Source: Phenylobacterium sp. (lineage in GTDB: Bacteria; Pseudomonadota; Alphaproteobacteria; Caulobacterales; Caulobacteraceae). From it: a stretch of 64,000 nt of DNA. The notes beneath the pieces are model-generated. The model worked only from the letters and a program-made list of their open reading frames with translations. It did no database searches and had not been told where the DNA came from. Below are positions 26,752 to 38,075 of the stretch, piece after piece. The stretch covers positions 1 to 64,000 of the forward strand of contig NZ_JAUYNW010000085.1 of assembly GCF_030698145.1 (NCBI RefSeq), read 5' to 3'. The stretch's first letter is position 1. Each line of letters begins with the position of its first letter. Both the position numbers and the translations under genes were made by a program.

Positions 26752-29145
26752 GTGCTCAAGACTATTACCTGTCTAGTGACAGAACATGATCTCCGACTGG
26801 TCCTCGTCGCGGGGTTGGTTTGCTTCGGCGGCTGCTTTACGACCTTCCGTCTCTACTCTCGGATGCGAAATACATCTACGCACGGAGTGCGAGCGGCTTG
26901 GATTCTACTGACCGGCCTGGTGGCCGGCTGCTCGGTCTGGGCCACCCATTTCATCGCCATGCTCGCCTATTCGACCGGCCTCAAGGCAGGCTTCATGCCG
27001 CTTGGGACGCTCGCCTCGCTGCTGATCGCGGGGATCTTCATGGCCCTCGCCTTCGGCGCGGCCGCCTCGGCCCGCGGTGTCGGGGGCAAGGTGGCCGGCG
27101 GGGTGCTGGCGGCCCAGGGCGTGGGCGCCAGGCACTATGTCGGCATGTCGGCCTATGTGACCCAGGGGACCCTGAGCTGGGACCTGGGCCTGGTGGCGGT
27201 CTCCATGGCGCTGGGAACCCTCGGCGGGGTCGGCGCCCTGTTCGCTGCGGGCCAGGCGCGGACCCTGCCCCGGCAACTGTTGGGCGGCCTGGTCCTCACG
27301 CTGGGCATATGCGGCCTGCACTTCACGGGAATGGGCGCCATCACGGTGCTCCCCGACGCCGGGATCGAGGTTCCGCCGCAGCTGTTGTCGTCGGTGATGA
27401 TGACCCTGGCCGTCGCCCTGATCGTCAGCCTGATCATCCTGGGCGGCCTGGGCGCCGTCCTGATCGAGGGCGGGGCCAACGAGCAGGCGCTGACGCGCAC
27501 CCGCCGGCTGGCCGACGCGGCCTATGAGGGCATTGTGGTGACCCGCGCCGGCTGCATACAGGACGCCAACGCGGCCTTCTGCGCCCTGGCCTGCGCCGAG
27601 GTCGGCGACCTCATCGGCCTGCATCTCACGATCGACATGCTGACCTTCGACGACGCCGGCGGCGGCGCGGTCGACGCGCGCCGGGAGGGTCGGTTGCGGC
27701 CCCGCGACGGCGGCGTCGAGGTGCCCGTCGAGGCTTTCGCGCGCGTGCTGGAGGCGGGGGGCGATCAGAGCGACCTGATGGTCCTGGCGATCCGCGACCT
27801 GCGCGAGCGCCGCTCGGCCGAGGAGAAGATCCGCTACCTCGCCGAACATGATGGCCTCACGGGCCTCGCCAACCGCAACGTGATGCAGGCCCGGCTCAGC
27901 CAGGCCCTGGAGCAGGCGGCGACCTCGGGCGAGCGCCTGGCCGTGATCTGCGTCGACCTGGATCACTTCAAGGAGGCCAACGACCTGCACGGCCACCTGG
28001 CCGGCGACGTCATCCTGCGAGAGACCGCCAAGCGCCTGCAGCTGTCGGTGGAGGCCCCGTCCTTCGCCGCGCGCCTGGGCGGAGACGAATTCGTGATCGT
28101 CCAGATCGGCGGCGACCAGCCGGCGGCCGCCGCTGAACTCTCGGCCACGCTGCAGGAGGTCCTCGCCCAGCCCGTGGCCTATGAGAGCCATGACCTGCCA
28201 GTGGGCGCGAGCCTGGGGGTCAGCCTCTACCCCGACGACGGTGAGACCGGCGAAGCGCTGCTGGCCAACGCCGACATGGCCCTTTATCGCGCCAAGGACG
28301 ACGGCCGCGGGGGGTATCGGTTCTTCAAGCGCGAGATGGACCAGACCATCCGCGAGCGCCGCGCCGTGGCGCGCGAACTGCGCACCGCCATCGCCGCCGA
28401 CGAGCTCTTCCTGCACTACCAGCCGTTGGCGCGCGCGGAAGACGGCGAGGTTTGCGGCTTCGAAGCCTTGGTCCGCTGGCGCCATCCGGTCCGCGGCGTG
28501 GTCGCGCCGCTCGATTTCATTCCCATCGCCGAGGAAAGCGGACTGATCCTGCCGATCGGTGAATGGGTGCTCCGCCGCGCCTGCGCGGACGCGGCCAACT
28601 GGGACAAGCCCCTGCGGATCGCGGTCAACCTTTCGCCCGTGCAGCTGCACCAGGCGAACCTGCCCAACCTGGTCCACGAGATCCTGCTGGAGACCGGCCT
28701 CTCGCCGCGCCGGCTGGAGCTGGAGATCACCGAGACCGCGCTCTTCAAGGACTTCCAGCGGGCGCTGGACAATCTGCGCCGGCTCAAGGCCCTCGGCGTG
28801 CGGATCGCCATGGACGACTTCGGCACCGGCTTCTCATCGCTCTCGACCCTGCAGTCATTCCCCTTCGACAAGATCAAGATCGACAAGAGCTTCGTCGAGA
28901 ACATCCATCGCGACGATCGCGCCACCGCCATCGTCCGCGCGGTGCTGGGCCTGGGCCGCAGCCTGGACATCCCGGTCACCGCCGAGGGTGTCGAGACCTC
29001 CGAGCAACTGGCGTTCCTGCGCGAGGAGGCCTGCGCCGAGGTGCAGGGCTACGCCATCGGCCGACCGGCTCTGCTGGAGACCCTGGGCGGCTGGACCGAT
29101 ACGACGCCCGTCGTCGACGAGCGCCGCGAGACCAACGCCGCTTAG
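26752..29145 (+). CDS. MHYT-GGDEF-EAL bifunctional c-di-GMP protein
   Basis: MHYT-like repeats (WATHFIAMLAY, ARHYVGMSAY, LHFTGMGAI), RLGGDEFVI, FEALVRWRHP, DDFGTGFSSL. Confidence 0.95.
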   Translation: MLKTITCLVTEHDLRLVLVAGLVCFGGCFTTFRLYSRMRNTSTHGVRAAWILLTGLVAGCSVWATHFIAMLAYSTGLKAGFMPLGTLASLLIAGIFMALAFGAAASARGVGGKVAGGVLAAQGVGARHYVGMSAYVTQGTLSWDLGLVAVSMALGTLGGVGALFAAGQARTLPRQLLGGLVLTLGICGLHFTGMGAITVLPDAGIEVPPQLLSSVMMTLAVALIVSLIILGGLGAVLIEGGANEQALTRTRRLADAAYEGIVVTRAGCIQDANAAFCALACAEVGDLIGLHLTIDMLTFDDAGGGAVDARREGRLRPRDGGVEVPVEAFARVLEAGGDQSDLMVLAIRDLRERRSAEEKIRYLAEHDGLTGLANRNVMQARLSQALEQAATSGERLAVICVDLDHFKEANDLHGHLAGDVILRETAKRLQLSVEAPSFAARLGGDEFVIVQIGGDQPAAAAELSATLQEVLAQPVAYESHDLPVGASLGVSLYPDDGETGEALLANADMALYRAKDDGRGGYRFFKREMDQTIRERRAVARELRTAIAADELFLHYQPLARAEDGEVCGFEALVRWRHPVRGVVAPLDFIPIAEESGLILPIGEWVLRRACADAANWDKPLRIAVNLSPVQLHQANLPNLVHEILLETGLSPRRLELEITETALFKDFQRALDNLRRLKALGVRIAMDDFGTGFSSLSTLQSFPFDKIKIDKSFVENIHRDDRATAIVRAVLGLGRSLDIPVTAEGVETSEQLAFLREEACAEVQGYAIGRPALLETLGGWTDTTPVVDERRETNAA

Positions 29146-29729
29146 GCCTTGGGGACCGGTCGCATCACGCGCGGGCCGATATTCTCCATTACGGCGCGGG
29201 CGTCGAAGGCGCGCGGATCGTCCACGGGCTTGGCGCCCTTGCGCATGACGATCTCGGCGCTGGCCTCGAACTTCTCGACCGTGCGCACGTCCAGGCGGTC
29301 GGCCCAGAACGGGTCGCCCCAATAGGGGTCCCAGGTCCGCCAGCCGAAACCGCCGCCGTAATAGCGCCAGTAGGGCTGCCAGGCGCCGTAGCTCGGGCCA
29401 TACCAGGGCCGGTAGAACGGGTCGCGGTCGACATAGGTGCGGCGGTCTCGCTCGGTCTCGCGCTCGACGATCGAGAACCAGTCATAGCCCTGCTGGACCG
29501 TGAGCTCGGCGGCGCGGAACAGCAGGTAGGCCTCGACCGTGTCGCGGGAGGTCAGGCTGTTGCCGGCGAAGGTGACCTTGAAGCGGTCGGCCTCCAGCCG
29601 ATGTTCCGAGAAGCCGCCCGAGATGGACTGGCCCGGAATGTTGGGTTGATAGGGGGTGGCGGTGGCGCACGCGGAGACCAGGCCCGCCAGGGCCAGGCTT
29701 GCGGCGATGGAGGCGAACCTGCGTGTCAT
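29142..29729 (-). CDS. CC0125/CC1285-family lipoprotein
   Basis: 195 aa; lipobox LVSAC; GGFSEHRLEADRFKVTFAGNSLTSRDTVEAYLLFRAAELTVQQGYDWF typical of family. Confidence 0.88.
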   Translation of the reverse strand: MTRRFASIAASLALAGLVSACATATPYQPNIPGQSISGGFSEHRLEADRFKVTFAGNSLTSRDTVEAYLLFRAAELTVQQGYDWFSIVERETERDRRTYVDRDPFYRPWYGPSYGAWQPYWRYYGGGFGWRTWDPYWGDPFWADRLDVRTVEKFEASAEIVMRKGAKPVDDPRAFDARAVMENIGPRVMRPVPKA

Positions 29730-29813
29730 CGTTGTCGAACCTGAAAGCGTCCCTTGCGGGGATTAGTAAGGAAACACATGGGCTTAATTGTGGTTGCGCT
29801 TGGGTGCCGGCGA

Positions 29814-30446
29814 CTATCTCGCCTTGCCCGCCATCAGGACGGCGGCGGTGAGAAGAAGCAAGCCCACCACGAAGGAAAATCCTCGTCGGAAGCGCGGCTC
29901 GCTCATCTGCATGGCCAGGGCCGCGCCGCCCAGGCCGTAGGCGCTCATGGCCAGCACGTCCATGCCGATGGTGGCTACGGCGAAGGCGGCGAGCTGGGCG
30001 GGGAGGGGCCGTTGGGGATCGAGGAACGGCGGCAGGACCGCCGTGAAGAACAGCACGGCCTTCGGATTGGTGATCTGCACGGTGAAACCATCGAGTAGGG
30101 CCGACTTGCCCTGCTTGAACGCCCCATGCTCCGGCTCGGCGTCGGACTTGAAGGCGCCCCGCAGCGCCTTGATCCCGAGCCAGGCGATATAGGCCGCGCC
30201 CGCATAGGCCAGCAGCAGGAAGACCTGCGGGAAGGCCAGGATCAAGGCGCCGAGGCCGAGCGCGGCGGCGGCGAACCAGACCAGGGTGGCCGAATTCATG
30301 CCCACGACGCCGGTCAGGGCCGCGGCGGGGCCCTTCTGCGCCCCGGTGGCGATGGCGAACAGGTTGGCCGGGCCGGGCGTGACCGCCATGACGGCCATCA
30401 CGCCCAGGAAGGTGGCGTAGCGCGCGGGATCGACGGGAAGGTCCAT
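29814..30446 (-). CDS. LysE/RhtB-family translocator
   Basis: 210 aa; TPGPANLFAIATGAQKG, LDGFTVQITNPKAVLFFTAVLPPF. Confidence 0.93.
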   Translation of the reverse strand: MDLPVDPARYATFLGVMAVMAVTPGPANLFAIATGAQKGPAAALTGVVGMNSATLVWFAAAALGLGALILAFPQVFLLLAYAGAAYIAWLGIKALRGAFKSDAEPEHGAFKQGKSALLDGFTVQITNPKAVLFFTAVLPPFLDPQRPLPAQLAAFAVATIGMDVLAMSAYGLGGAALAMQMSEPRFRRGFSFVVGLLLLTAAVLMAGKAR

Positions 30447-30561
30447 GGGTGCGTCGCGATCTTTTGGGGGGAGAGATTCAGGGATGCTGGCGCCGCCCTC
30501 AGGTAATCCCCATTGCCCGGGTTCGGAAGACCTGCGACCTCCCAGTTCGAACGGGGGGACG

Positions 30562-31332
30562 ATGGGTCCGGAATTCTGGTTGTTCGCCGCGGTCGGCTTC
30601 GCGGCTCAGCTCGTCGACGGCGCCCTGGGCATGGCCTATGGCGTGGTCTCGACCACCGTCCTGCTGGCCAATGGCGTGCCGCCCGCGGCGGCCTCGGCCA
30701 GTGTGCACGCAGCCAAGGTGTTCACTGGCGCGGCCTCGGCCGTCTCGCACATCGCTCACCGCAACGTCGACTGGCGGCTGCTGCTGTTGTTGTCCCTGGG
30801 CGGCGTCCTGGGCGGGATCGTCGGCACCTTCGTCCTCACCTCGGTCGATGGCGAGATGATCAAACCCTATGTGGTCGGTTGGCTGGGCCTGATGGGGATC
30901 GTCATCCTCTACCGCGCCTATAAGGGGTCGCGGCCCAAGGCGTTCTCCTGGAAGTCGCCATTTCCGCTCGGCCTGGTCGGCGGGTTCTTCGACGCCGTGG
31001 GCGGCGGGGGGTGGGGGCCGGTGGTCACCTCGACCCTGCTGGGGAGCGGCGCTGAGCCGCGCAAGGCCATCGGCACCACCAACGCCGCGGAGGCCTTCGT
31101 CGCCGCGGCGATCTCGGCGACCTTCCTGGCGGCCCTGGTCAGCGGCCACTGGGATTCCGGCGGCCTGAAACAGTACCTGTGGTCGGTGCTGGGCTTGATC
31201 GGCGGCGGGATCATCGCCGCGCCCATCGCCGGCTGGATGGTCAAGATCCTGCCGCTGCGGGCCCTGACCTGGATCGTCGGCCTGCTGGTGACCGGCCTGG
31301 CGATCTGGCAGGGCGTCGTCCTGCTGCTTTAG
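30562..31332 (+). CDS. TauE/SafE (TSUP)-family sulfite exporter
   Basis: GFAAQLVDGALGMAYGVVSTTVLL, FFDAVGGGGWGPVVTSTLL. Confidence 0.92.
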   Translation: MGPEFWLFAAVGFAAQLVDGALGMAYGVVSTTVLLANGVPPAAASASVHAAKVFTGAASAVSHIAHRNVDWRLLLLLSLGGVLGGIVGTFVLTSVDGEMIKPYVVGWLGLMGIVILYRAYKGSRPKAFSWKSPFPLGLVGGFFDAVGGGGWGPVVTSTLLGSGAEPRKAIGTTNAAEAFVAAAISATFLAALVSGHWDSGGLKQYLWSVLGLIGGGIIAAPIAGWMVKILPLRALTWIVGLLVTGLAIWQGVVLLL

Positions 31333-31411
31333 CCGACGCCCGCGATGCTGCGCGGCGACGCGGTCGCCGTGGCGCTTGTGGTCCGCCACCGTCCTGAATT
31401 GAGACGCGACC

Positions 31412-31816
31412 CTAGGCGCCGACCACGGCGATCGACCAGATGATCCGTCCCAGAGCGCCGAACAGCAGGATGGCGGTGGCGGCCATCTGGATCATGAAGC
31501 CGGCCTCGCGCTTGCCTGGGTCGACGTAGTAGCCCAGCGCATAGATGATCCGCCCCACGATCCACAGCACGCCCAGTCCGGCGGCGACCAGGTCGTTCCA
31601 ATAGATGGCGAACAGCCAGAGGCTCGCCAGGAAGATCGGCAGCCACTCGAGCGTGTTGTAGTGGACCCGAATGGCGCGCTCGAGCACGGGATCTCCGGTC
31701 ATGGCCGGGGCGGCGATCCCGGTCTTGCTGCGCGCCTGGCCGACGCGGATCGCCATCCAGAAATAGGTGAGAAGCGCGGCGATGGTGACGAGCGCCACAT
31801 AGCTGTGCGGTTGCAT
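31412..31816 (-). CDS. MAPEG-family membrane protein
   Basis: VGQARSKTGIAAPAMTGDPVLERAIRVHYNTLEWLPIFLASLWLFAIYW. Confidence 0.92.
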   Translation of the reverse strand: MQPHSYVALVTIAALLTYFWMAIRVGQARSKTGIAAPAMTGDPVLERAIRVHYNTLEWLPIFLASLWLFAIYWNDLVAAGLGVLWIVGRIIYALGYYVDPGKREAGFMIQMAATAILLFGALGRIIWSIAVVGA

Positions 31817-31950
31817 GGAGTTCCCCAATGACGATCGGCGGTCGTTCCGCCGTTACGGCGCAGCTTGGCATGGCGGAAGGCCGGGAGGGAACAAATCCGC
31901 CAGGTCCAGGCGTTCTTAGGGTCGGTCCACGGAAGGTTGGGAGACCCGCC

Positions 31951-32153
31951 ATGCAGGTCGAGTCCGAAGCTATCTCCGACATCCGCTACGACGAAGAGCG
32001 CGCGAAGCTGTTCGTCACGTTCCACGACGGGGACGCCTACGTCTATGTGGGCGTGCCCGGCGAGGTGCACCGCAGCTTCGTCGACGCCGACTCGAAAGGC
32101 CGGTACTTCGCCTTCGAGATCCGCGACCAGTACCCCTACAACAAATTGACGGC

Positions 32154-32157
<4 letters not shown>
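31951..32157 (+). CDS. KTSC-domain protein
   Basis: 68 aa; [58 protein letters not shown]. Confidence 0.9.
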
Positions 32158-33392
<1,235 letters not shown>

Positions 33393-33503
33393 GGGCGGCA
33401 CCTTAGGCCAAGATCAAAACAATTGGGTTGCAAAGACACCAAGAATAAGCCCGATTGCGGCATCGGATGCCAATCTGGCTAAAGAAAGAGGCGCTGGGCG
33501 CCA

Positions 33504-33965
33504 ATGAAACTCGACACGATCGACCGGCGCATCCTACGCGCGCTGCAGCGGGACGGCCGCATGCAGAATATCGAACTCGCCCGGGAGGTGGGCTTGTCGC
33601 CTTCGCCCTGCCTGCGCCGGGTGCGGCTGTTGGAAGAGGCCGGCGTGATCGAGCGCTATGTGGCGGTGCTGGATGGCGCGAAGCTCGGGGTCGGCCTGAC
33701 CGTGTTCGCGCGCGTCTGGTTCAAGACCCAGGACGCCGATGTCACCAACCAGTTCGCCGAGGCCGTCCGGAGGATGCCCGAGGTGATGGAGTGCTACCTG
33801 ACCACCGGCGAATGCGACGCCCTGCTGCGCATCGTCACCGCCGACCTGAACAGCTATTGGCGCTTCCAGGCCGACCACCTGACCCGCATCCCCAGCGTCC
33901 AGAGCGTCAAGACCGACGTTCCGATGGAGACGGTCAAGCGGAGCTTCGAGATTCCGCTTCCCTGA
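33504..33965 (+). CDS. Lrp/AsnC-family regulator
   Basis: KLDTIDRRILRALQRDGRMQNIELAREVGLSPSPCLRRVRLLEEAGVI. Confidence 0.95.
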   Translation: MKLDTIDRRILRALQRDGRMQNIELAREVGLSPSPCLRRVRLLEEAGVIERYVAVLDGAKLGVGLTVFARVWFKTQDADVTNQFAEAVRRMPEVMECYLTTGECDALLRIVTADLNSYWRFQADHLTRIPSVQSVKTDVPMETVKRSFEIPLP

Positions 33966-33974
33966 CCGCCGGCC

Positions 33975-34331
33975 TCAGGGCTTGAGCGCGCCTTCGGCCT
34001 CGAGGGCGGCCAGGGCGCCCTTCAGCCACTGCAGGTGCATGAGCGCGATGACCGCCGCCAAGGTGGCGCGCAGGCCGAAGAAGATCACGTCGTAGCTGAT
34101 ATTGGTCACGCTCCGATGGCCCCACAGCAGGACCGCGCCGAAGGCGAAGGCGAGGCCGATCGGCAGGCCCAGGGCGAGGTCCCGCTTCAGCCGCAAGGCC
34201 TTGCGGGCGTCACCTTGCATGGGAACCCTGGTGTCGGCGTCCATGCGCCGCCAGGCGGTCAGGCTGATCGAGGCCATGATGGAGAGCGCCACGATCCACA
34301 GGATGTCGGCGGCGATGGAAAGCAGCGTCAT
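33975..34331 (-). CDS. Hypothetical membrane protein
   Basis: 118 aa, 3 hydrophobic segments; start abuts kup stop. Confidence 0.75.
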   Translation of the reverse strand: MTLLSIAADILWIVALSIMASISLTAWRRMDADTRVPMQGDARKALRLKRDLALGLPIGLAFAFGAVLLWGHRSVTNISYDVIFFGLRATLAAVIALMHLQWLKGALAALEAEGALKP

Positions 34332-36251
34332 CTAGACGGTCACCTGGGTGCCAAGCTCCACCACCCGGCCCGGGGGGATCTTGTAGAAGTCGGTGGGATT
34401 GGCCGCGTTGCGCATCAGGAAGATGAAGATCTTGTCCTGCCAGAGCGGCATGCCCGACTGGGCCGAGGGCACGATGGAGCGGCGGCCGAGGAAGAAGCTG
34501 GTGGCCATGATGTCGAACTTCAGCCCCTGCTTGCGGCACAGGCCGAGCGCCTTGGGCAGGTTCGGGCTCTCCATGAAGCCGTAGGAGATGAACACCTTCT
34601 TGAAGTCGTCGTTGACCGGTTCGATGCGGATGCGGTCGTCGTCCTTCACCCGCGGGGTCTCGGCGGTCAGCACGGTCAGCACGATGTTCTTCTCGTGCAG
34701 CACCTTGTTGTGCTTGAGATTGTGCATCAGGGCGACCGGGGCCATGTCGGGGTCCGAGGTCAGGAAGATCGCCGTGCCGGGCGCGCGGTGCGGCGCGCGG
34801 GCCCGCAGGATTTCCGACAGTTCCACCAGCGGCACGGAATCGCGGCGGGTCTTCTCGCTGAGGATGTCGGCGCCCCGGGTCCAGGTCCACATGATGACCA
34901 CCAGCGCGGCGCCCAGGACCAGCGGCAGCCAGGCGCCGTCGGGGATCTTCAGCAGGTTCGAGCCGATGAACACCACGTCCAGGACGCCGAAGGCGCCCGC
35001 CGCGGCCGCCGCCTGCCAGGCCGGACGCTTCCACATGTGCTTGACGATGACGAAGAAGATCAGGGTGTCGACGAACATCGATCCCGTCACCGCGATGCCG
35101 TAGGCCGCCGCCAGGGCCGAAGAGTTCTGGAAGGTGAACAGCAGGATCAGCACGCCCACCATCAGGAAGGTGTTGACCTGCGGCACGAAGATCTGGCCGG
35201 CCTGGGTCTCGGAGGTCCGGCGGATGTCGATGCGCGGCAGCAGGCCGAGCTGCACCGCCTGCTGGGTCATCGAGAAGGCGCCGGTGATCACCGCCTGGCT
35301 GGCGATGACGGTGGCGACGGTGGCCAGCACCAGCACCGGCCAGTAGGCGATCTCCGGGACCATGTCCCAGAACGGATTGTGCCGCGCCATCGGGTGGGCC
35401 AGCACATTGGCGCCCTGGCCAAGATAGTTGAGCAGCAGGCAGGGCAGGACGAACCACAGCCAGGCGGCGCGGATCGGGCCTTTCCCGAAGTGGCCCATGT
35501 CGGCGTAGAGCGCCTCGGCCCCGGTCACCGCCAGGAACACCGAGCCCAGGATGACGAAGCCCACCAGGCCGTCGTTCAGCAGGAAGCGGACCCCGTAGTA
35601 GGGATTGAAGGCCCGCAGGATCGAGAGGTCGTCGGCGATGTGGTAGACGCCGAGCGCGCCCAGCACGAGGAACCAGACGGCGGTGATCGGCCCGAACAGG
35701 GCGGCCATGCGGTGGGTGCCGCGCGCCTGGACCATGAACAACCCCACCAGCACGGCGGCCGAGATCGGCACGATATAGGGCTCGATGCCGCGGCCCAGGC
35801 CTGGCGCGTCCTTCAGGCCCTCGACGGCCGAGAGCACGGAAATGGCCGGGGTGATCACCCCGTCGCCGTAGAACAGGGCCGCGCCGACCACGCCCAGGAA
35901 GAATACCGCTGTGGAGCGTTTGGGCAGATAACGCTGGGCCAGCGCCATGAGCGCCAGCGTGCCGCCTTCGCCCTTGTTGTCGGCCCGCATCAGGAAGACG
36001 ACGTACTTGATGGTGACGATGAGGAAGAGCGCCCAGATCACCAGGGAGACCACGCCCAGCACCGCCAGCTCGCTCGCGCCGCCCGACCGGGAATGGTGCA
36101 GGGCCTCGCGCATGGCGTAGAGCGGGCTCGTTCCGATATCTCCGAACACCACGCCGATGGCCCCGAGCGCGAGCGCCCGGAAGCTGTCTTTCTTGTGGGG
36201 GGAGTGAGACTCCTCCGCCGCCTCCAGGGCGACGCCGGCCGGGTCAGCCAT
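34332..36251 (-). CDS. kup: KUP-family potassium transporter
   Basis: LGAIGVVFGDIGTSPLYAMREAL, FYGDGVITPAISVLSAVEGL. Confidence 0.97.
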   Translation of the reverse strand: MADPAGVALEAAEESHSPHKKDSFRALALGAIGVVFGDIGTSPLYAMREALHHSRSGGASELAVLGVVSLVIWALFLIVTIKYVVFLMRADNKGEGGTLALMALAQRYLPKRSTAVFFLGVVGAALFYGDGVITPAISVLSAVEGLKDAPGLGRGIEPYIVPISAAVLVGLFMVQARGTHRMAALFGPITAVWFLVLGALGVYHIADDLSILRAFNPYYGVRFLLNDGLVGFVILGSVFLAVTGAEALYADMGHFGKGPIRAAWLWFVLPCLLLNYLGQGANVLAHPMARHNPFWDMVPEIAYWPVLVLATVATVIASQAVITGAFSMTQQAVQLGLLPRIDIRRTSETQAGQIFVPQVNTFLMVGVLILLFTFQNSSALAAAYGIAVTGSMFVDTLIFFVIVKHMWKRPAWQAAAAAGAFGVLDVVFIGSNLLKIPDGAWLPLVLGAALVVIMWTWTRGADILSEKTRRDSVPLVELSEILRARAPHRAPGTAIFLTSDPDMAPVALMHNLKHNKVLHEKNIVLTVLTAETPRVKDDDRIRIEPVNDDFKKVFISYGFMESPNLPKALGLCRKQGLKFDIMATSFFLGRRSIVPSAQSGMPLWQDKIFIFLMRNAANPTDFYKIPPGRVVELGTQVTV

Positions 36252-36458
36252 TCAAAGTCTCCGGGAACAGGATCATGGGTTCCCTTGGGCGGCCCGATGC
36301 CGTCGCGGCGGGCGCGATACACCCGATTGAACCGCCATACAACGTCGGCGTGGCCGCGTCATGCTGACGCTCACCGGCTCGGAGCGCGCGCGGCTTGACC
36401 TTCGGACGGCTTTGGCCACCTTCGGGGCTTGACCGCTTCGAGAGGTTCGAGGGCCGAC

Positions 36459-37298
36459 ATGGATCGCAGACTTGCGCTGGTGACAGGGGCCTCGGCCGGC
36501 ATCGGCGCGGCCTTCGCGCGCATCTTCGCCAGCCACGGCTACGACGTGGCGCTCACCGCCCGGCGCACCGACCGGCTGGAGAAACTGGCCGAGGAGATCC
36601 GCCTGCGCTTCGGGGTCGAGACCCTGACCATCACCGCCGACCTGGCCGAGCCCGCCGCCCCCGCCGCCATCCTCGATCACCTGACGGCCCATGGCCGGGT
36701 GGTGGACGCCCTGATCAACAACGCCGGCTACGGCATCCCCGGCGGCTTCCTGGAGACCCCCTGGGAGGCGCATGCGGCCTTCCTGCGGGTCATGCTGACC
36801 GCGCCGACGGAGCTGGCGCACCGGGTGCTGCCGGGCATGGTCGAGCGCCGCTTCGGGCGGATCGTCAACGTGGCCTCCCTGGCCGGCCTGATCCCGGGCT
36901 CGGCGGGGGCCAGCCTCTACGGCGCGACCAAGAGCTATCTGGTGAAGGCGTCTCAGAGCCTGCACCTGGAGAACCAGGCCACCGGGGTGCATGTGAGCGC
37001 GCTATGTCCGGGCTTCACCTATTCGGAGTTCCACGACGCCAACCACACCCGCGACCAGATCAGCCGCGGGGCGCCCGAATGGATGTGGCTGGGCGCTGAC
37101 GAGGTGGCCGCCGCCGGCTACGAGGCCGTGGAGGCCAACCGCGCCATCTGCGTGCCCGGCGCGCCGAACAAGGCCATCGCCGCCTTCGCCAAGCTGGTCC
37201 CCGACGACTGGGCCCTGGCGCTCATGGCCAGCCAGGGGCCACGTTTCCGGGGGAAGGTGCAAGTCGCCCCTCATCAAACCAGGGATGACACTCTTTGA
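36459..37298 (+). CDS. SDR-family oxidoreductase
   Basis: RLALVTGASAGIGAAFARIFASHGYDVALTARR, SLYGATKSYLVKASQ. Confidence 0.93.
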   Translation: MDRRLALVTGASAGIGAAFARIFASHGYDVALTARRTDRLEKLAEEIRLRFGVETLTITADLAEPAAPAAILDHLTAHGRVVDALINNAGYGIPGGFLETPWEAHAAFLRVMLTAPTELAHRVLPGMVERRFGRIVNVASLAGLIPGSAGASLYGATKSYLVKASQSLHLENQATGVHVSALCPGFTYSEFHDANHTRDQISRGAPEWMWLGADEVAAAGYEAVEANRAICVPGAPNKAIAAFAKLVPDDWALALMASQGPRFRGKVQVAPHQTRDDTL

Positions 37299-37310
37299 CC
37301 GGTTTCGGTG

Positions 37311-38000
37311 CTACTTCGCGTAGGGCGCCGCAGCCTCGCGCAAGATGACGCCCGCTGTCGACTCCGCGATGCCGGCCAGGATGAATTGGACGGCCAGGGC
37401 GCAGAGGATCAGGCCCAGGACGCGGACCACGATGGTCAGGCCGATGCGTCCCAGCAGCCGGGTGATCACGGGTGTGGCCCAGAAGCTGAGCATGGTGGCC
37501 AGCGCCAGGGCGGCGATCACCGCCACCCCCACGGCGGCCCCGGCCAGGCCGAACCGCTTGGCCTCGCTGGCGTAGATCACCACTGTCGAGATGGCGCCGG
37601 GCCCGATCAGCAGCGGCATCGCGAAGGGCACGATCATCCGTTCGAACCGGGCGCGGGCCTGGGCCCGGCCGCCAGCCGTGGCGCCGTCGTCGCCCTCGAG
37701 GGTCAGGCTGGCGGTGAAATCGTTGCGCACCATGTCGAGGCCCAGGAGGAACAGGATCACCCCGCCGGCGATGCGGAAGGCCGCGAGCGAGATGCCGAAG
37801 AACTCCAGCAGGGCCAGGCCGGAGAAATAGAAGAAGGTCAGGAAGACCAGCACGAACAGCGAGAGATAGACCGCGATCAGCCGGCTCTCGCGGCCCTTGA
37901 CCCCATTGGTCGCCGCGGCGAACAGCGGAACGTTCCCGATCGGATCGATCAGGGCGAAAAGGGCGACGAAGAAGTTGACCGCGAAGTCCCACTGGCTCAT
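37311..38000 (-). CDS. MarC-family membrane protein
   Basis: FFVALFALIDPIGNVPLFAAAT, MPLLIGPGAISTVVIYASEA. Confidence 0.93.
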   Translation of the reverse strand: MSQWDFAVNFFVALFALIDPIGNVPLFAAATNGVKGRESRLIAVYLSLFVLVFLTFFYFSGLALLEFFGISLAAFRIAGGVILFLLGLDMVRNDFTASLTLEGDDGATAGGRAQARARFERMIVPFAMPLLIGPGAISTVVIYASEAKRFGLAGAAVGVAVIAALALATMLSFWATPVITRLLGRIGLTIVVRVLGLILCALAVQFILAGIAESTAGVILREAAAPYAK

Positions 38001-38075
38001 GCCTGGGTCTTAGCCCAATTCGACGCCGCGCCGAACCCCGCACCGGGGGGTGCGCAGACCTGCCTGGAGACCGCC

